DNA of 64,000 nucleotides from Clostridia bacterium (GTDB lineage: Bacteria; Bacillota; Clostridia; Oscillospirales; CAG-272), in contig JAFQEJ010000031.1 of NCBI GenBank assembly GCA_017399105.1, positions 62,001-126,000 of the forward strand. The letters are read 5' to 3'. The translations under genes were made by a program, and so were the position numbers. Below the pieces are notes generated by a model, which worked only from the letters and a program-made list of their open reading frames with translations, had not been told where the DNA came from and did no database searches. Positions 34,813-43,183 of this stretch are shown in pieces. The stretch's first letter is position 1, and each line of letters begins with the position of its first letter.

Positions 34813-35045
34813 AGTCGATCTCCTTCGAGCTTTTTCTACATTATAACAGGTGGGATTTTTTCGGTCAAGGTTAAATACTTTCTCTGATAAAAATTCGGAT
34901 GTTCTGCCAAATTTGTCTGCCCAATTTTGGAGAAATCAACAAAGCAATATCAAAAGAGAAAGTTCCGCCGTAATCGGAATATCGGTGTATAATCCTTCCA
35001 TGTCTGCGGATAATAACCGTACAACGAAATATTCGGGAGGCAGAT

Positions 35046-36071
35046 ATGAATAAAACGCTGATCAAACTGAAGCATCCGCCGGTATTCCTTTCAACGGCTG
35101 CTGTCGGAGGCAGAAAGGAGAGTGAGGGGCCCCTTGCCTTTGCTTTTTCGCAGATCTGTGAGGATGACCGATTCGGTATGGACACATGGGAGAAATCCGA
35201 GTCGGAGATGCAGCGGCGCGCTCTTCATTTTGCGCTCTCCAAGGCTGAGATGAAGGAGGGGGAGATTGACGCGCTCTTTGCGGGGGATCTGATGAACCAG
35301 TGTACAGGTTCTGCATACGGGCTTTTAGAATACGATATTCCTTTTCTCGGACTGTACGGTGCCTGCTCTACCTCGGTGGAGGGATTGCTTCTGGCATCTC
35401 TCTGCATGCAGGAGGGCTTCGGGCGCTGTGCGGTGGTGACATCTTCGCATTTTTGTTCGGCGGAGAGACAGTTCCGGCTTCCCATCGAATACGGTGGTCA
35501 GCGCACACCGACGGCGCAGTGGACGGTGACAGGCTCGGGGGCATTTATTCTCGATAACGATGCGGCAGGAGAATTTTCCTGTGCTGAGAGCTGTGTGCGC
35601 ATTACAGAGGTACTCCCCGGACGGAGCATTGATGGGGGAATCACCGATGCCAACAATATGGGAGCGGCGATGGCTCCTGCGGCAGTGGATAGCTTCACCC
35701 GCTATTTTGAGGAGAGCGGCAGGTCACCGGAGGATTTTGATCTGATTCTCACCGGCGATCTCGGCTATGAGGGGAGCGGCATCCTGCGTGAGCTGCTTCG
35801 TAAGCGGGATATCGTTTTGGGAGACAACTACAACGACTGCGGACTTCTGATCTACGACAGGGAGAAGCAGGATGTGCATGCGGGAGGATCGGGATGCGGC
35901 TGTGCGGCATCGGTGCTGGCAGGCTATGTGATTCCCAAGATGGAGTCGGGAGGCTTCAGGCGGGTACTTGCTGTGGCAACCGGAGCACTCATGTCGCCCT
36001 CCAGTGTTCAGCAGGGACAGAGCATCCCCGGCGTGGCGCATCTTGTTTGTCTGGAATGCGGAGGTGAATAA
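35046..36071 (+). CDS. spoVAD: Stage V sporulation protein AD
   Basis: 341 residues, thiolase/ketoacyl-synthase-like fold that binds dipicolinic acid in the SpoVA channel. Recognised by FLSTAAVGGRKESEGPL, the GLYGACSTSVEGL segment with the thiolase-position cysteine, VVTSSHFCSAERQFR and GVAHLVCLE. GGGAGG precedes the ATG. It runs directly into spoVAE but is separated from spoVAC by about 5.9 kb; its own promoter must lie in 34813-35045, where I could not identify a sporulation-type promoter with confidence. Confidence 0.93.
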   Translation: MNKTLIKLKHPPVFLSTAAVGGRKESEGPLAFAFSQICEDDRFGMDTWEKSESEMQRRALHFALSKAEMKEGEIDALFAGDLMNQCTGSAYGLLEYDIPFLGLYGACSTSVEGLLLASLCMQEGFGRCAVVTSSHFCSAERQFRLPIEYGGQRTPTAQWTVTGSGAFILDNDAAGEFSCAESCVRITEVLPGRSIDGGITDANNMGAAMAPAAVDSFTRYFEESGRSPEDFDLILTGDLGYEGSGILRELLRKRDIVLGDNYNDCGLLIYDREKQDVHAGGSGCGCAASVLAGYVIPKMESGGFRRVLAVATGALMSPSSVQQGQSIPGVAHLVCLECGGE

Positions 36072-36440
36072 ATGGAAATCTTCATGAAATTTGTCTGGGC
36101 ATTTATTGTCGGCGGTATTCTCTGCGTGATTGCTCAGGTGCTTATTGACAAAACCAAAATGACCCCCGCACGTATTCTGGTGCTGTATGTTTGTGTGGGC
36201 GTGGTGTTGGGGGGAATCGGCATATATGAGCCGCTGGTGGAGCTTGCGGGATGCGGAGCGACCACACCGCTGACCGGTTTTGGCTATTCGCTTGCAAAGG
36301 GCGTGCGCGAGGCTGTAGATAAGGAAGGTCTGATCGGTGCGCTGAAGGGGGGGCTTACAGCAAGCTCGGCGGGGATTACAGCTGCAATGGTGTCGGCTCT
36401 GCTGGCGGCACTTTTCTTCAGAAGCAAGCCCAAACGCTGA
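36072..36440 (+). CDS. spoVAE: Stage V sporulation protein AE
   Basis: 122 residues, four hydrophobic helices, with GGILCVIAQVLIDKTKMTPARILV and the GCGATTPLTGFGYSLAKGV loop characteristic of SpoVAE. The ATG follows the spoVAD stop without a gap. Membrane part of the SpoVA dipicolinate channel. Confidence 0.93.
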   Translation: MEIFMKFVWAFIVGGILCVIAQVLIDKTKMTPARILVLYVCVGVVLGGIGIYEPLVELAGCGATTPLTGFGYSLAKGVREAVDKEGLIGALKGGLTASSAGITAAMVSALLAALFFRSKPKR

Positions 36441-36503
36441 ATTTTTGAAAAATGGAACAAAATGCCTTCCCGTGCTGTCTAAATGGCAAAGGGAGGCGAT
36501 TAG

Positions 36504-37466
36504 ATGAAGAGATGGACTGTGCTATTTATACTTGCTCTGCTGCTTTGCGGTTGTCAGTCTGACGAGCCTGCGGGGGAGAATATGACGATGCCCGAGACAA
36601 CTGCGATTGGTGAAAATTGTACGACGCGGGCGGAAGCTGCAACCGAACCTGTGACCGAGCTTATAACTGAGCCTGTCACCGAACCTGTGACCGAGTCTAT
36701 AACTGAGCCTGTCACCGAACCGCCCGTAACCGATCCTCCTGCTGCTGTTAAGGACGAGCGTGTGCAATATATCCGCACCGACGGATGGTGCGAGTTGTTT
36801 CCGACACCGCATCTGGTGAAGATCGAGTCGCGCTCCGCGCTTGAGGCGTATTTTTATCTCTTTGCGGGAATCTATGATCTGGAGTCTCGACCGGAGCATT
36901 ACAGCGACTATACCATTGGCTGGGCGGATGCGATTGAGATGTATGATGATGCTTTTTTTGATGACAGTCTCCTCTATATGGCGGTGCTGGAGGAGGGAAG
37001 CGGCAGTATCAGACATCAATTTCTCGGCATCGAGGACGGTTATGCCCAAATCGGCTATCTAATCCCAGAAGAAGGTACAGACGATATGGCACTCTGGCAT
37101 ATTTTTATTCCGAGCGATGCGGAGCTTCTCGGCCTGCAGGGGGAAGATAAGACAGTAATCTATACGCCGGTACAGATGGAAGAGACGATGCTGGAATTTT
37201 TATCCGAGCGAGCCATGCTGGCTGTTGTGAAGAAGGTCGGCGAGGCGCATTATGTCAAGGTAAATGACATCACACGCATGACCTGGGGCGAGGCATGTGC
37301 GCTTGATATAAGCAATCCCTACGGATACGGCGCACAGGAAGACTCTCCGATCTGGCAGCTTCGGGTTGAGGCTGAGGGTTGGGAGTTTGTGCTCTATCTC
37401 AACCATCGCGGAACCTTTGCCGGGGAAGCGGCAAGCAACTCCTTTGTGATTTTAGAAAGCAAATAA
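36504..37466 (+). CDS. Lipoprotein with Thr/Glu/Pro repeat linker
   Basis: 320 residues. Signal peptide and lipobox LLLCGC, then an extended linker of TEPVTE-type repeats (about residues 42-75, underlying DNA repeats at 36645-36730), then a globular domain of about 240 residues of unknown family. GGGAGGCG precedes the ATG. It follows spoVAE by 63 bases and may be co-transcribed, but no link to sporulation is evident from sequence. Confidence 0.7.
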   Translation: MKRWTVLFILALLLCGCQSDEPAGENMTMPETTAIGENCTTRAEAATEPVTELITEPVTEPVTESITEPVTEPPVTDPPAAVKDERVQYIRTDGWCELFPTPHLVKIESRSALEAYFYLFAGIYDLESRPEHYSDYTIGWADAIEMYDDAFFDDSLLYMAVLEEGSGSIRHQFLGIEDGYAQIGYLIPEEGTDDMALWHIFIPSDAELLGLQGEDKTVIYTPVQMEETMLEFLSERAMLAVVKKVGEAHYVKVNDITRMTWGEACALDISNPYGYGAQEDSPIWQLRVEAEGWEFVLYLNHRGTFAGEAASNSFVILESK

Positions 37467-37491
37467 GGAGAGGGTCAAATCCTCTCCTTAA
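37465..37491. terminator. Bidirectional terminator
   Basis: TAAGGAGAGG (37465-37474) pairs perfectly with CCTCTCCTTA (37482-37491); it overlaps the lipoprotein stop and precedes the convergent GH25 gene. Confidence 0.75.
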
Positions 37492-37493
37492 TG

Positions 37494-38261
37494 TCATAGC
37501 TCATTTGCAATTCTGCGCCAGAACTCGTCACCAAATTCGTAGCGCTCTTCAAATTCTTTCATGCGCGCTCTCCACATGGGCATAAAGCCGCAGGCATTGA
37601 TGATGGCATCCACCGGATCGCGCTCCTCCAATGTGAAGTATCCGCGGTTGAGATCGGCATCGCCTGCGATTCCGTCGATCCTTCCCGAAGGGGTATACTG
37701 CCAGATCTTCAGGCGTGGTATCGTCATGGGAGTGTTCACATTGTAATGGGCAAGCCAGATGTCCACATCCTCAAAGGCGGAGGGTGTGAATTTGTAGGTC
37801 AGATAATTGGGGTTTGTGTAGAGCATCGCCTGATATCCGGCAGCGCGAATCCGTTCGATAAAGCGGCGGGTACAGGCGGTAAGCTGGAATTTGGACAGCC
37901 TTCCGCTGAAGCGCGGGGGATCTGTGTCTTCCACATCTACCGCAGCCCAGAGCCTTACATAATCCTTTTCACGCTTCAGAACCGAAATGAAATAGTTGGC
38001 TTCCTCCTCTGCTTCGGTGATGCTTGTTGCCGTGAAGTAATGGTATGCGCCGCAGAGAATTCCTTCCTTTGATGCTGTGCGGATGTTTTCCGAAAACCTG
38101 CTGTCGGTAAAGAGGCGCAGATTCTGTGTCGCAATGCCCAGTCCGTGGCCCTGTGTTGCCTTGATCATGGCAAACTGAATGCCGCGCTCTTTGAGTAATT
38201 TCCAGTCGATATCACCGTTGATGACCGACACATCGATGCCATTTAAAACGTTATTCTGCAT
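37494..38261 (-). CDS. GH25 muramidase (phage-type endolysin)
   Basis: 255 residues. GIDVSVINGDIDWKLLKERGIQFAMIKAT (in parts), YHYFTA and AAVDVEDTD with the catalytic acidic pair are classic GH25 lysozyme features. No signal peptide and no binding domain; the last 60 residues are a charged tail. It overlaps the holin-like gene by 19 bases, a lysis-cassette arrangement. Confidence 0.88.
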   Translation of the reverse strand: MQNNVLNGIDVSVINGDIDWKLLKERGIQFAMIKATQGHGLGIATQNLRLFTDSRFSENIRTASKEGILCGAYHYFTATSITEAEEEANYFISVLKREKDYVRLWAAVDVEDTDPPRFSGRLSKFQLTACTRRFIERIRAAGYQAMLYTNPNYLTYKFTPSAFEDVDIWLAHYNVNTPMTIPRLKIWQYTPSGRIDGIAGDADLNRGYFTLEERDPVDAIINACGFMPMWRARMKEFEERYEFGDEFWRRIANEL

Positions 38262-38494
38262 TGTTCACCCTCCCCACTGTTATCATATGTGCGGCGTGAC
38301 CGATAGGTTCTGCCGGAGGCAAGCTTTTGCTCAACTACTGTTACACGTTCACCGAGAGAAGCCAGCTTTTCCACCTTTTTTTCGAGCTGAGTGAGCCTGT
38401 ATTCGGTGAGCTTTCCCGATATGATGATGCCGGCGAAGCTGGATGCCATGGTGCCGACAACCGTAATGACTGCAATGATAATCTGTTCTGTCAT
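38243..38494 (-). CDS. XhlA-like holin-associated protein
   Basis: 83 residues: one N-terminal membrane helix (about 5-27) followed by a coiled coil (RLTQLEKKVEKLASLGERVTVVEQ, in parts). This matches small phage hemolysin XhlA/holin-accessory proteins. AAAGGAG precedes the ATG. With the GH25 gene it forms a stand-alone lysis pair. Confidence 0.75.
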   Translation of the reverse strand: MTEQIIIAVITVVGTMASSFAGIIISGKLTEYRLTQLEKKVEKLASLGERVTVVEQKLASGRTYRSRRTYDNSGEGEQCRITF

Positions 38495-38583
38495 GATGAT
38501 CTCCTTTCTGTTTTTTTAAATCATATCACAGAATTTATTCTTATACAGTAGCAAAGCATTGCAAAGTGTCGCAAAAAAAAATT

Positions 38584-38614
38584 AGGCTGTCGCAAATTTT
38601 CGTTTGCAACAGCT
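38584..38614. repeat. Solitary hairpin of the GGGCTG repeat family
   Basis: AGGCTGTCGCAAA pairs with TTTGCAACAGCT around TTTTCG. Same stem sequence as the 5' hairpin of the 160-bp repeat; lies between the hydrolase stop and the holin-like gene. Confidence 0.65.
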
Positions 38615-38633
38615 CTAAATGCATTTTTGATAT

Positions 38634-39350
38634 TTACTTCAGCAGCTCGCCCATCAGTTCATAATACCGATGAAGCAATTCCTCGCCGAGATCACAGTGA
38701 CCGCGGTCGGGAACACGGGTGTAGTGAACCTCATGCCCTGCGTTCTTCAGAGCGGCGACAAGGCGGTCGGAATGGTGGACAATCGAGACACCCGGATCGG
38801 GGATGCAGTGGAAGATGTAATAGGGAATCTTCGGCATTCGATCGACAAGATGCAGGGGAGAGACTGTCATGAGTGCCTCTTCCATGCTGCCCTCATAATG
38901 TCCGAAGGCGCTGATCAGTGCGCGGGCACGGTCATGAAGCTCATCATAGAAGTAGACAAGGTCGCAGACCGGGCAGTTGGCAAAACATGCGATCGGTTTG
39001 TACCTTCCCGTGACACAGTAGGAGAGAGAGGACATACCGCCCATACTGGCTCCAGCATAGATCAGCGGAAGAGCAGGATCTCCTACGATTTCCAGCGCGA
39101 CTTCCACCAGACGGTCGGTGAAGCGGACAGAGGTATCATTCATGAAGCTCCAGGGGGAGTTATAGGGATAGAGATAGAGAATATCATACTCGGCAAGCTG
39201 AATTGCCGCAGGAGGAGCTTCGCTGTACATATGCTCCTGTCCCATTCCGTGAAATTCCACTGCAAGAGCGCGGGGATGGGGACAGAGCTCGCTTGAGAGA
39301 TAAGCGAATCGGGAGAGGTTATCTTTGTTGATCAGTGTTGTAAAATCCAT
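38634..39350 (-). CDS. Alpha/beta hydrolase (prolyl-oligopeptidase-like)
   Basis: 238 residues, no signal peptide. Nucleophile elbow GASMGGMSS, late aspartate region (IPDPGVSIVHHSD) and DRGHCDLGE with the probable catalytic histidine. Substrate unknown. Downstream of the broken tmrB-like gene on the same strand. Confidence 0.78.
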   Translation of the reverse strand: MDFTTLINKDNLSRFAYLSSELCPHPRALAVEFHGMGQEHMYSEAPPAAIQLAEYDILYLYPYNSPWSFMNDTSVRFTDRLVEVALEIVGDPALPLIYAGASMGGMSSLSYCVTGRYKPIACFANCPVCDLVYFYDELHDRARALISAFGHYEGSMEEALMTVSPLHLVDRMPKIPYYIFHCIPDPGVSIVHHSDRLVAALKNAGHEVHYTRVPDRGHCDLGEELLHRYYELMGELLK

Positions 39351-39363
39351 GGCTTTTACCTCG

Positions 39364-39944
39364 CTATCGGATATGGTGGATTTGGACGCGGATTCGGTCG
39401 AATAAACGTATGAAGGCGCTTCTGTTATCGGGGCTCAATGGGATTCCCGCTTGTTTTGCGATTGCTTCAGCTGTCTGCTCGATGGTCAGATGATCGGTTA
39501 TGATTGGGTATCCGAAGACAGAATCCTCAAGGGCGGTGATACAGCGGTCAATCTGCTGCGCTCCCCATGAATTTTTGTCGTCAAAGCGAGAGGCAGCCTC
39601 TTCAGCAGTGTTTCTTTTGAGGCGGAGAGAATGAAGGGCTTAAAGCTGTCCTTGTCAAATGAGCCGGTCAGTTTATTCCAAATTCCGCGGTCGGTGACTG
39701 TCATTGGGATAATGATGGTGCCTTCGTATTTTGCCGCAATTTCAAGAAGCATCTCTCGGTTAAAATTGCGTCAGAGCAGATGGTATTGGTAGTCTGCTTC
39801 ATGCATCGAAACAGGCAGATTCTTGTGAAGCAGAATGCCGACATTCTCGGGATCAAAGACGAAGGATTCGGGAATTCGGCGATGCAGAGCATAGGCACAC
39901 TGCGTTTTTCCTGCGCTGAAGGCTCCGTTCAGCCTGAGAATCAT
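39364..39944 (-). pseudogene. TmrB-like P-loop kinase gene, disrupted
   Basis: The reading frame starts MILRLNGAFSAGKTQ (Walker A) at 39944, which matches tunicamycin-resistance protein TmrB and related kinases. It is broken by a TGA about 58 codons in, where relatives have tryptophan (YHLL, stop, RNFNREML), and by a one-base frameshift after ASKETLLKRL near 39600. Beyond the shift the other frame continues the family (SRFDDKNSWGAQQIDRC) to a natural stop at 39364-39366. Overall length, about 194 codons, equals a full-length family member. The start overlaps the stop of the upstream Dabb gene (TAATG). Sequencing error could explain one defect, less easily both. Confidence 0.85.
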
Positions 39945-40234
39945 TACAGCTCACAGTCAACAGCAACGCTGGATGCTGTGTGGGCATGCATGTACTTCTT
40001 GACCACATCCACATGGTAGGGATCGACCTGATAAGCATCGAGAGCTGCCGCGTCATCGAGCACAACCTCGAGAATGATGTCATAAGAGCGTGCGGAGCCG
40101 AGAAAATCGGTGCCTACGAAAATGTCGCGCATCATGGGAACGTTGCCCTTCATGGAGAGAAGAATGTCGCGGGCTTCGGCTTTGGATGCCTCCGAACTGT
40201 CCTGCAGCTTAAAGCAGACGATATGTTTGATCAT
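39944..40234 (-). CDS. Dabb-family (stress-responsive alpha/beta barrel) protein
   Basis: 96 residues, ferredoxin-like Dabb fold: IKHIVCFKL at the start, SYDIILEVVLDD and YQVDPYHVDVVKKYM near the end are characteristic. GGAGAT precedes the ATG at 40232-40234; a longer frame reaches 40294 without support. Role unknown; it overlaps the broken tmrB-like gene by one base. Confidence 0.85.
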   Translation of the reverse strand: MIKHIVCFKLQDSSEASKAEARDILLSMKGNVPMMRDIFVGTDFLGSARSYDIILEVVLDDAAALDAYQVDPYHVDVVKKYMHAHTASSVAVDCEL

Positions 40235-40426
40235 GATTGAATCTCCTTTTCGGATGTTTTTTCTCATTGTAGCACGGATTTGAGCAGATTGCAAGAGCTG
40301 CGGGGAGATTAAATTAACACATCATTAAAAAATGGCATGGCAAAACGTGGTATAATACCTAAGGCAAGCCGTGAACTTTGCGGTGCTGCCTTTATAATAT
40401 TGCTTTTTTGAGGGGAGCGGTGCTGC

Positions 40427-40930
40427 ATGGAACAATATCTGGAAGCCGGCAAGGTTGCGACGGCTCACGGGGTCAGAGGAGATCTGCGTGTTGAGAGCTG
40501 GTGCGACAGTCCGAAGGTGCTGGCAGAGCTGAAGTGCATCTATATCGGAAAAGAGAAGACTGCATACAAGGTGCAGAAGGGAAGTGTTCACCGCGGTATG
40601 GCGCTCCTGCATCTGGAGGGAATTGAGGACCGTGACGCGGCGCTTGCCCTGAAGGATAAAACCGTTTATGCCGACAGATCCGAGCTTCCTCTTGCCGAGG
40701 GTGCCTATTTTGTTGCCGATATGATGGGAGCCGATGTGGTGGATGCCGACAGCGGACATGTTTACGGAAGAATCACCGATCTGATTGAGGGAGCAGCTTC
40801 GCTGCTCTATGAGGTTACCGGTGAACGGGGCTCGGCGCTGCTTCCCGCCATTCCCCAGTTTGTGGTGCGTACCGAGCCGGGCAAGGCTCTTTATGTGCGC
40901 GTGATTGAAGGTTTGCTTGATGAGATTTGA
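40427..40930 (+). CDS. rimM: 16S rRNA processing protein RimM
   Basis: 167 residues: N-terminal beta-barrel (EAGKVATAHGVRGDLRVES) and C-terminal PRC-like domain. Assists 30S maturation with ribosomal protein S19. A TATAAT at 40351-40356 is a possible -10 but the -35 is poor. It overlaps trmD by 11 bases. The usual partners rpsP, khpA and rplS are not here. Confidence 0.92.
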   Translation: MEQYLEAGKVATAHGVRGDLRVESWCDSPKVLAELKCIYIGKEKTAYKVQKGSVHRGMALLHLEGIEDRDAALALKDKTVYADRSELPLAEGAYFVADMMGADVVDADSGHVYGRITDLIEGAASLLYEVTGERGSALLPAIPQFVVRTEPGKALYVRVIEGLLDEI

Positions 40931-41597
40931 CGTAATGACCCTCTTCCCCGATCTGATTACCGCCGTCTGCGGGGAGAGTATTATCGGACGGGCGGCTGAG
41001 GCGGGGATTCTCTCGGTGAATGCCCACAATATCCGCGATTTTTCAAAGGACAAGCATCGCCGTGTGGATGATACGCCTTATGGCGGCGGCATGGGTATGG
41101 TAATGCGTCCCGATCCCATTGTGGACTGCTTCCGCGCCATTAAAGCCGAAACCGAGGGCATGAAGCGGCGTGTAATCTACATGTCTCCTCAGGGGGCTCT
41201 GCTCACACAGAAGAAGGCAAAGGAATATCTTGTCTATGACAACATTGTACTGCTCTGCGGACATTATGAGGGGGTGGATCAGCGTGCCATCGACGCGATT
41301 GTGGATGAGGAGATTTCCATCGGCAACTATGTGCTGACCGGAGGCGAGCTGCCTGCCTGCATCTTTATCGACTGTGTGTCGCGCATGCTGGAGGGAACGC
41401 TTGCTTCTCCCGAATGCTACGAGGAGGAGAGTATTTCCTGCGGTATGCTGGAATATCCCCAGTACACACGCCCTGTGGAGTTTGAGGGGGCACGGGTTCC
41501 CGAGGTACTTCAGGGGGGAAATCACGCCGAAATTGCAAAATGGAGGTACCGCGCGGCGCTTGAAAAGACCAAACGCTGCCGACCGGATCTGTTATAA
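40920..41597 (+). CDS. trmD: tRNA (guanine-N1-)-methyltransferase TrmD
   Basis: 225 residues, SPOUT fold that makes m1G37 in tRNA. MRFDVMTLFPDLI start, YGGGMGMVM, and the knot region IGNYVLTGGELPA are diagnostic. I chose the ATG at 40920 inside the end of rimM. The stop overlaps the murJ start (TAATG), so translation is coupled to murJ. Confidence 0.94.
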   Translation: MRFDVMTLFPDLITAVCGESIIGRAAEAGILSVNAHNIRDFSKDKHRRVDDTPYGGGMGMVMRPDPIVDCFRAIKAETEGMKRRVIYMSPQGALLTQKKAKEYLVYDNIVLLCGHYEGVDQRAIDAIVDEEISIGNYVLTGGELPACIFIDCVSRMLEGTLASPECYEEESISCGMLEYPQYTRPVEFEGARVPEVLQGGNHAEIAKWRYRAALEKTKRCRPDLL

Positions 41598-43156
41598 TGG
41601 CGAAATTCAAGAATAAAGCGGGCATGACCGTGGCGCTGATGATGGGGGCTACCGTTATTGCCAAGCTGCTCGGTATGCTGCGCTCTACACTGCTGGCTTC
41701 TCATTACGGCACAGGTATGGAGGCTGAGGCATTTTCGGCGGCATCCCGTATCCCGCTCTCCTTTTTCGATATGCTTTTCAGCGCGGCGATTCTCGGCTGC
41801 TTTATCCCGGTTTACAACAGCTTTGGCAAGGAACGGGAGGAGGAGGCAGACCGCTTTGCCTGCGTTTTTCTCAATACTGTTCTCCTGCTTACCGGAGCAT
41901 TGACGCTGATCGGTATCCTTTTTGCCGAACCGATTGTGAATCTCATCGCTCCCGGACTTGCTGAGCCTACAAGAGTGCTGGCATCGACACTGCTTCGCAT
42001 TCTCTTTCCGATGATTCTTTTCACAGGAGCCGCATATACGCTGGTGGGGGTGATGCAGTCAAAGGGACACTACCTCCTGCCGGCGGTGATCTCGGCGATT
42101 TCGAATGCGGCGGTGATTCTCTACTTCCTGCTCTTTGATCGGAAGCTGGGTGAGCGAGGAATTTATGGGCTTGCTTTCGCCTATCTTGCGGCATGGCTGA
42201 TTCAGATGCTGACTCTGGCGATTCCGCTTGCAAGATCGGGTTTTCGCTTCCGCGCGCTGCTCGATTTTAAATCGCCCGAGCTTGTGCGTGCACTGAAGAT
42301 GGCACCTCCCATCATGATCGGGTCATGGCTGTCTCCGCTGGGAGTGATGATCGGCACGCATTTCGTTTCTTACACCGGAGTTGCGGGGGCGCTGACAATC
42401 TTTGATTATTCCAACAATGTCTATGTGATCATTGCGGGAACGCTGGTCTACAGCATCTGCAACTATACCTTTCCTTCACTCTCAAGGCTTGCCGCCGAGG
42501 GGGATGAGACAACCTTTGCATCGCAGGTGAGGAGCGGACTTTCAACCGCGCTCTTCATCTCGATTCCCTTTATGTTTGCCGTACTCGCACTCTCCGAGGA
42601 GGGGATTGCTCTGCTTTATCTGCGCGGTGAGTTTACACCCACAGATGCGGAGCTTTGTGCATCTGCTCTGCGCTATTTTATCTGGGGGATGCCTGCCTTT
42701 ACGGTGATCGAGCTGATGAGCCGTACCTTCTATTCCAAAGGCATGGTGAAGCCGCCCATGCTTGCTTCTCTGGCGGGCTGTGTTTTCAATGCGCTGACAG
42801 CTGCGCTGCTTCTTCGAACAGGAAGACTTGGTGTGGAAGCCGTGACTGCAGCCAATGCTGTCGGACAGTGGATGGCGGCGATTCTGCTGATGGCTTTTGC
42901 CTGCGTAAAGCTGCGCGGAATTTTCGATCTGCGCTTCTTTGTGCGTATCGGCGGCATGCTTCTCTGCGGCGGTGCACTGCTTGCCGTGATGCTGATTGTG
43001 AAGTCGTGGCTGAATTTCGATCCCTATCTTCCCGGCTTCGCGGGACGCATGTATAATTTAATCTCCTGTATTGTGATCTTCCTCCCGGGTGCGGCGGTCT
43101 ATCTGCTGATTGCAAAGCTGATCGGTGTCTTTCCTGGAAGAAAGGCTGAATCATAA
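41597..43156 (+). CDS. murJ: Lipid II flippase MurJ
   Basis: 519 residues with about 14 membrane helices; ATVIAKLLGMLRSTLLASHYG and EAEAFSAASRIPLSFFDMLFSAAI (in parts) match the MurJ/MviN N-terminal region. Exports lipid-linked peptidoglycan precursor. It overlaps trmD and precedes an O-antigen-ligase-like gene. Confidence 0.92.
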   Translation: MAKFKNKAGMTVALMMGATVIAKLLGMLRSTLLASHYGTGMEAEAFSAASRIPLSFFDMLFSAAILGCFIPVYNSFGKEREEEADRFACVFLNTVLLLTGALTLIGILFAEPIVNLIAPGLAEPTRVLASTLLRILFPMILFTGAAYTLVGVMQSKGHYLLPAVISAISNAAVILYFLLFDRKLGERGIYGLAFAYLAAWLIQMLTLAIPLARSGFRFRALLDFKSPELVRALKMAPPIMIGSWLSPLGVMIGTHFVSYTGVAGALTIFDYSNNVYVIIAGTLVYSICNYTFPSLSRLAAEGDETTFASQVRSGLSTALFISIPFMFAVLALSEEGIALLYLRGEFTPTDAELCASALRYFIWGMPAFTVIELMSRTFYSKGMVKPPMLASLAGCVFNALTAALLLRTGRLGVEAVTAANAVGQWMAAILLMAFACVKLRGIFDLRFFVRIGGMLLCGGALLAVMLIVKSWLNFDPYLPGFAGRMYNLISCIVIFLPGAAVYLLIAKLIGVFPGRKAES

Positions 43157-43183
43157 ACCATGATATCGAAAGGATGTGACTCT

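Noticed and set aside
28683-35045. Integrative element with integrase using the spoVAC end as attachment site
   Set aside because: The 73-bp identity with a diverging tail would fit such an element, but no integrase, recombinase or transposase gene is present between the repeats or nearby. A single-crossover insertion or assembly chimera is simpler.
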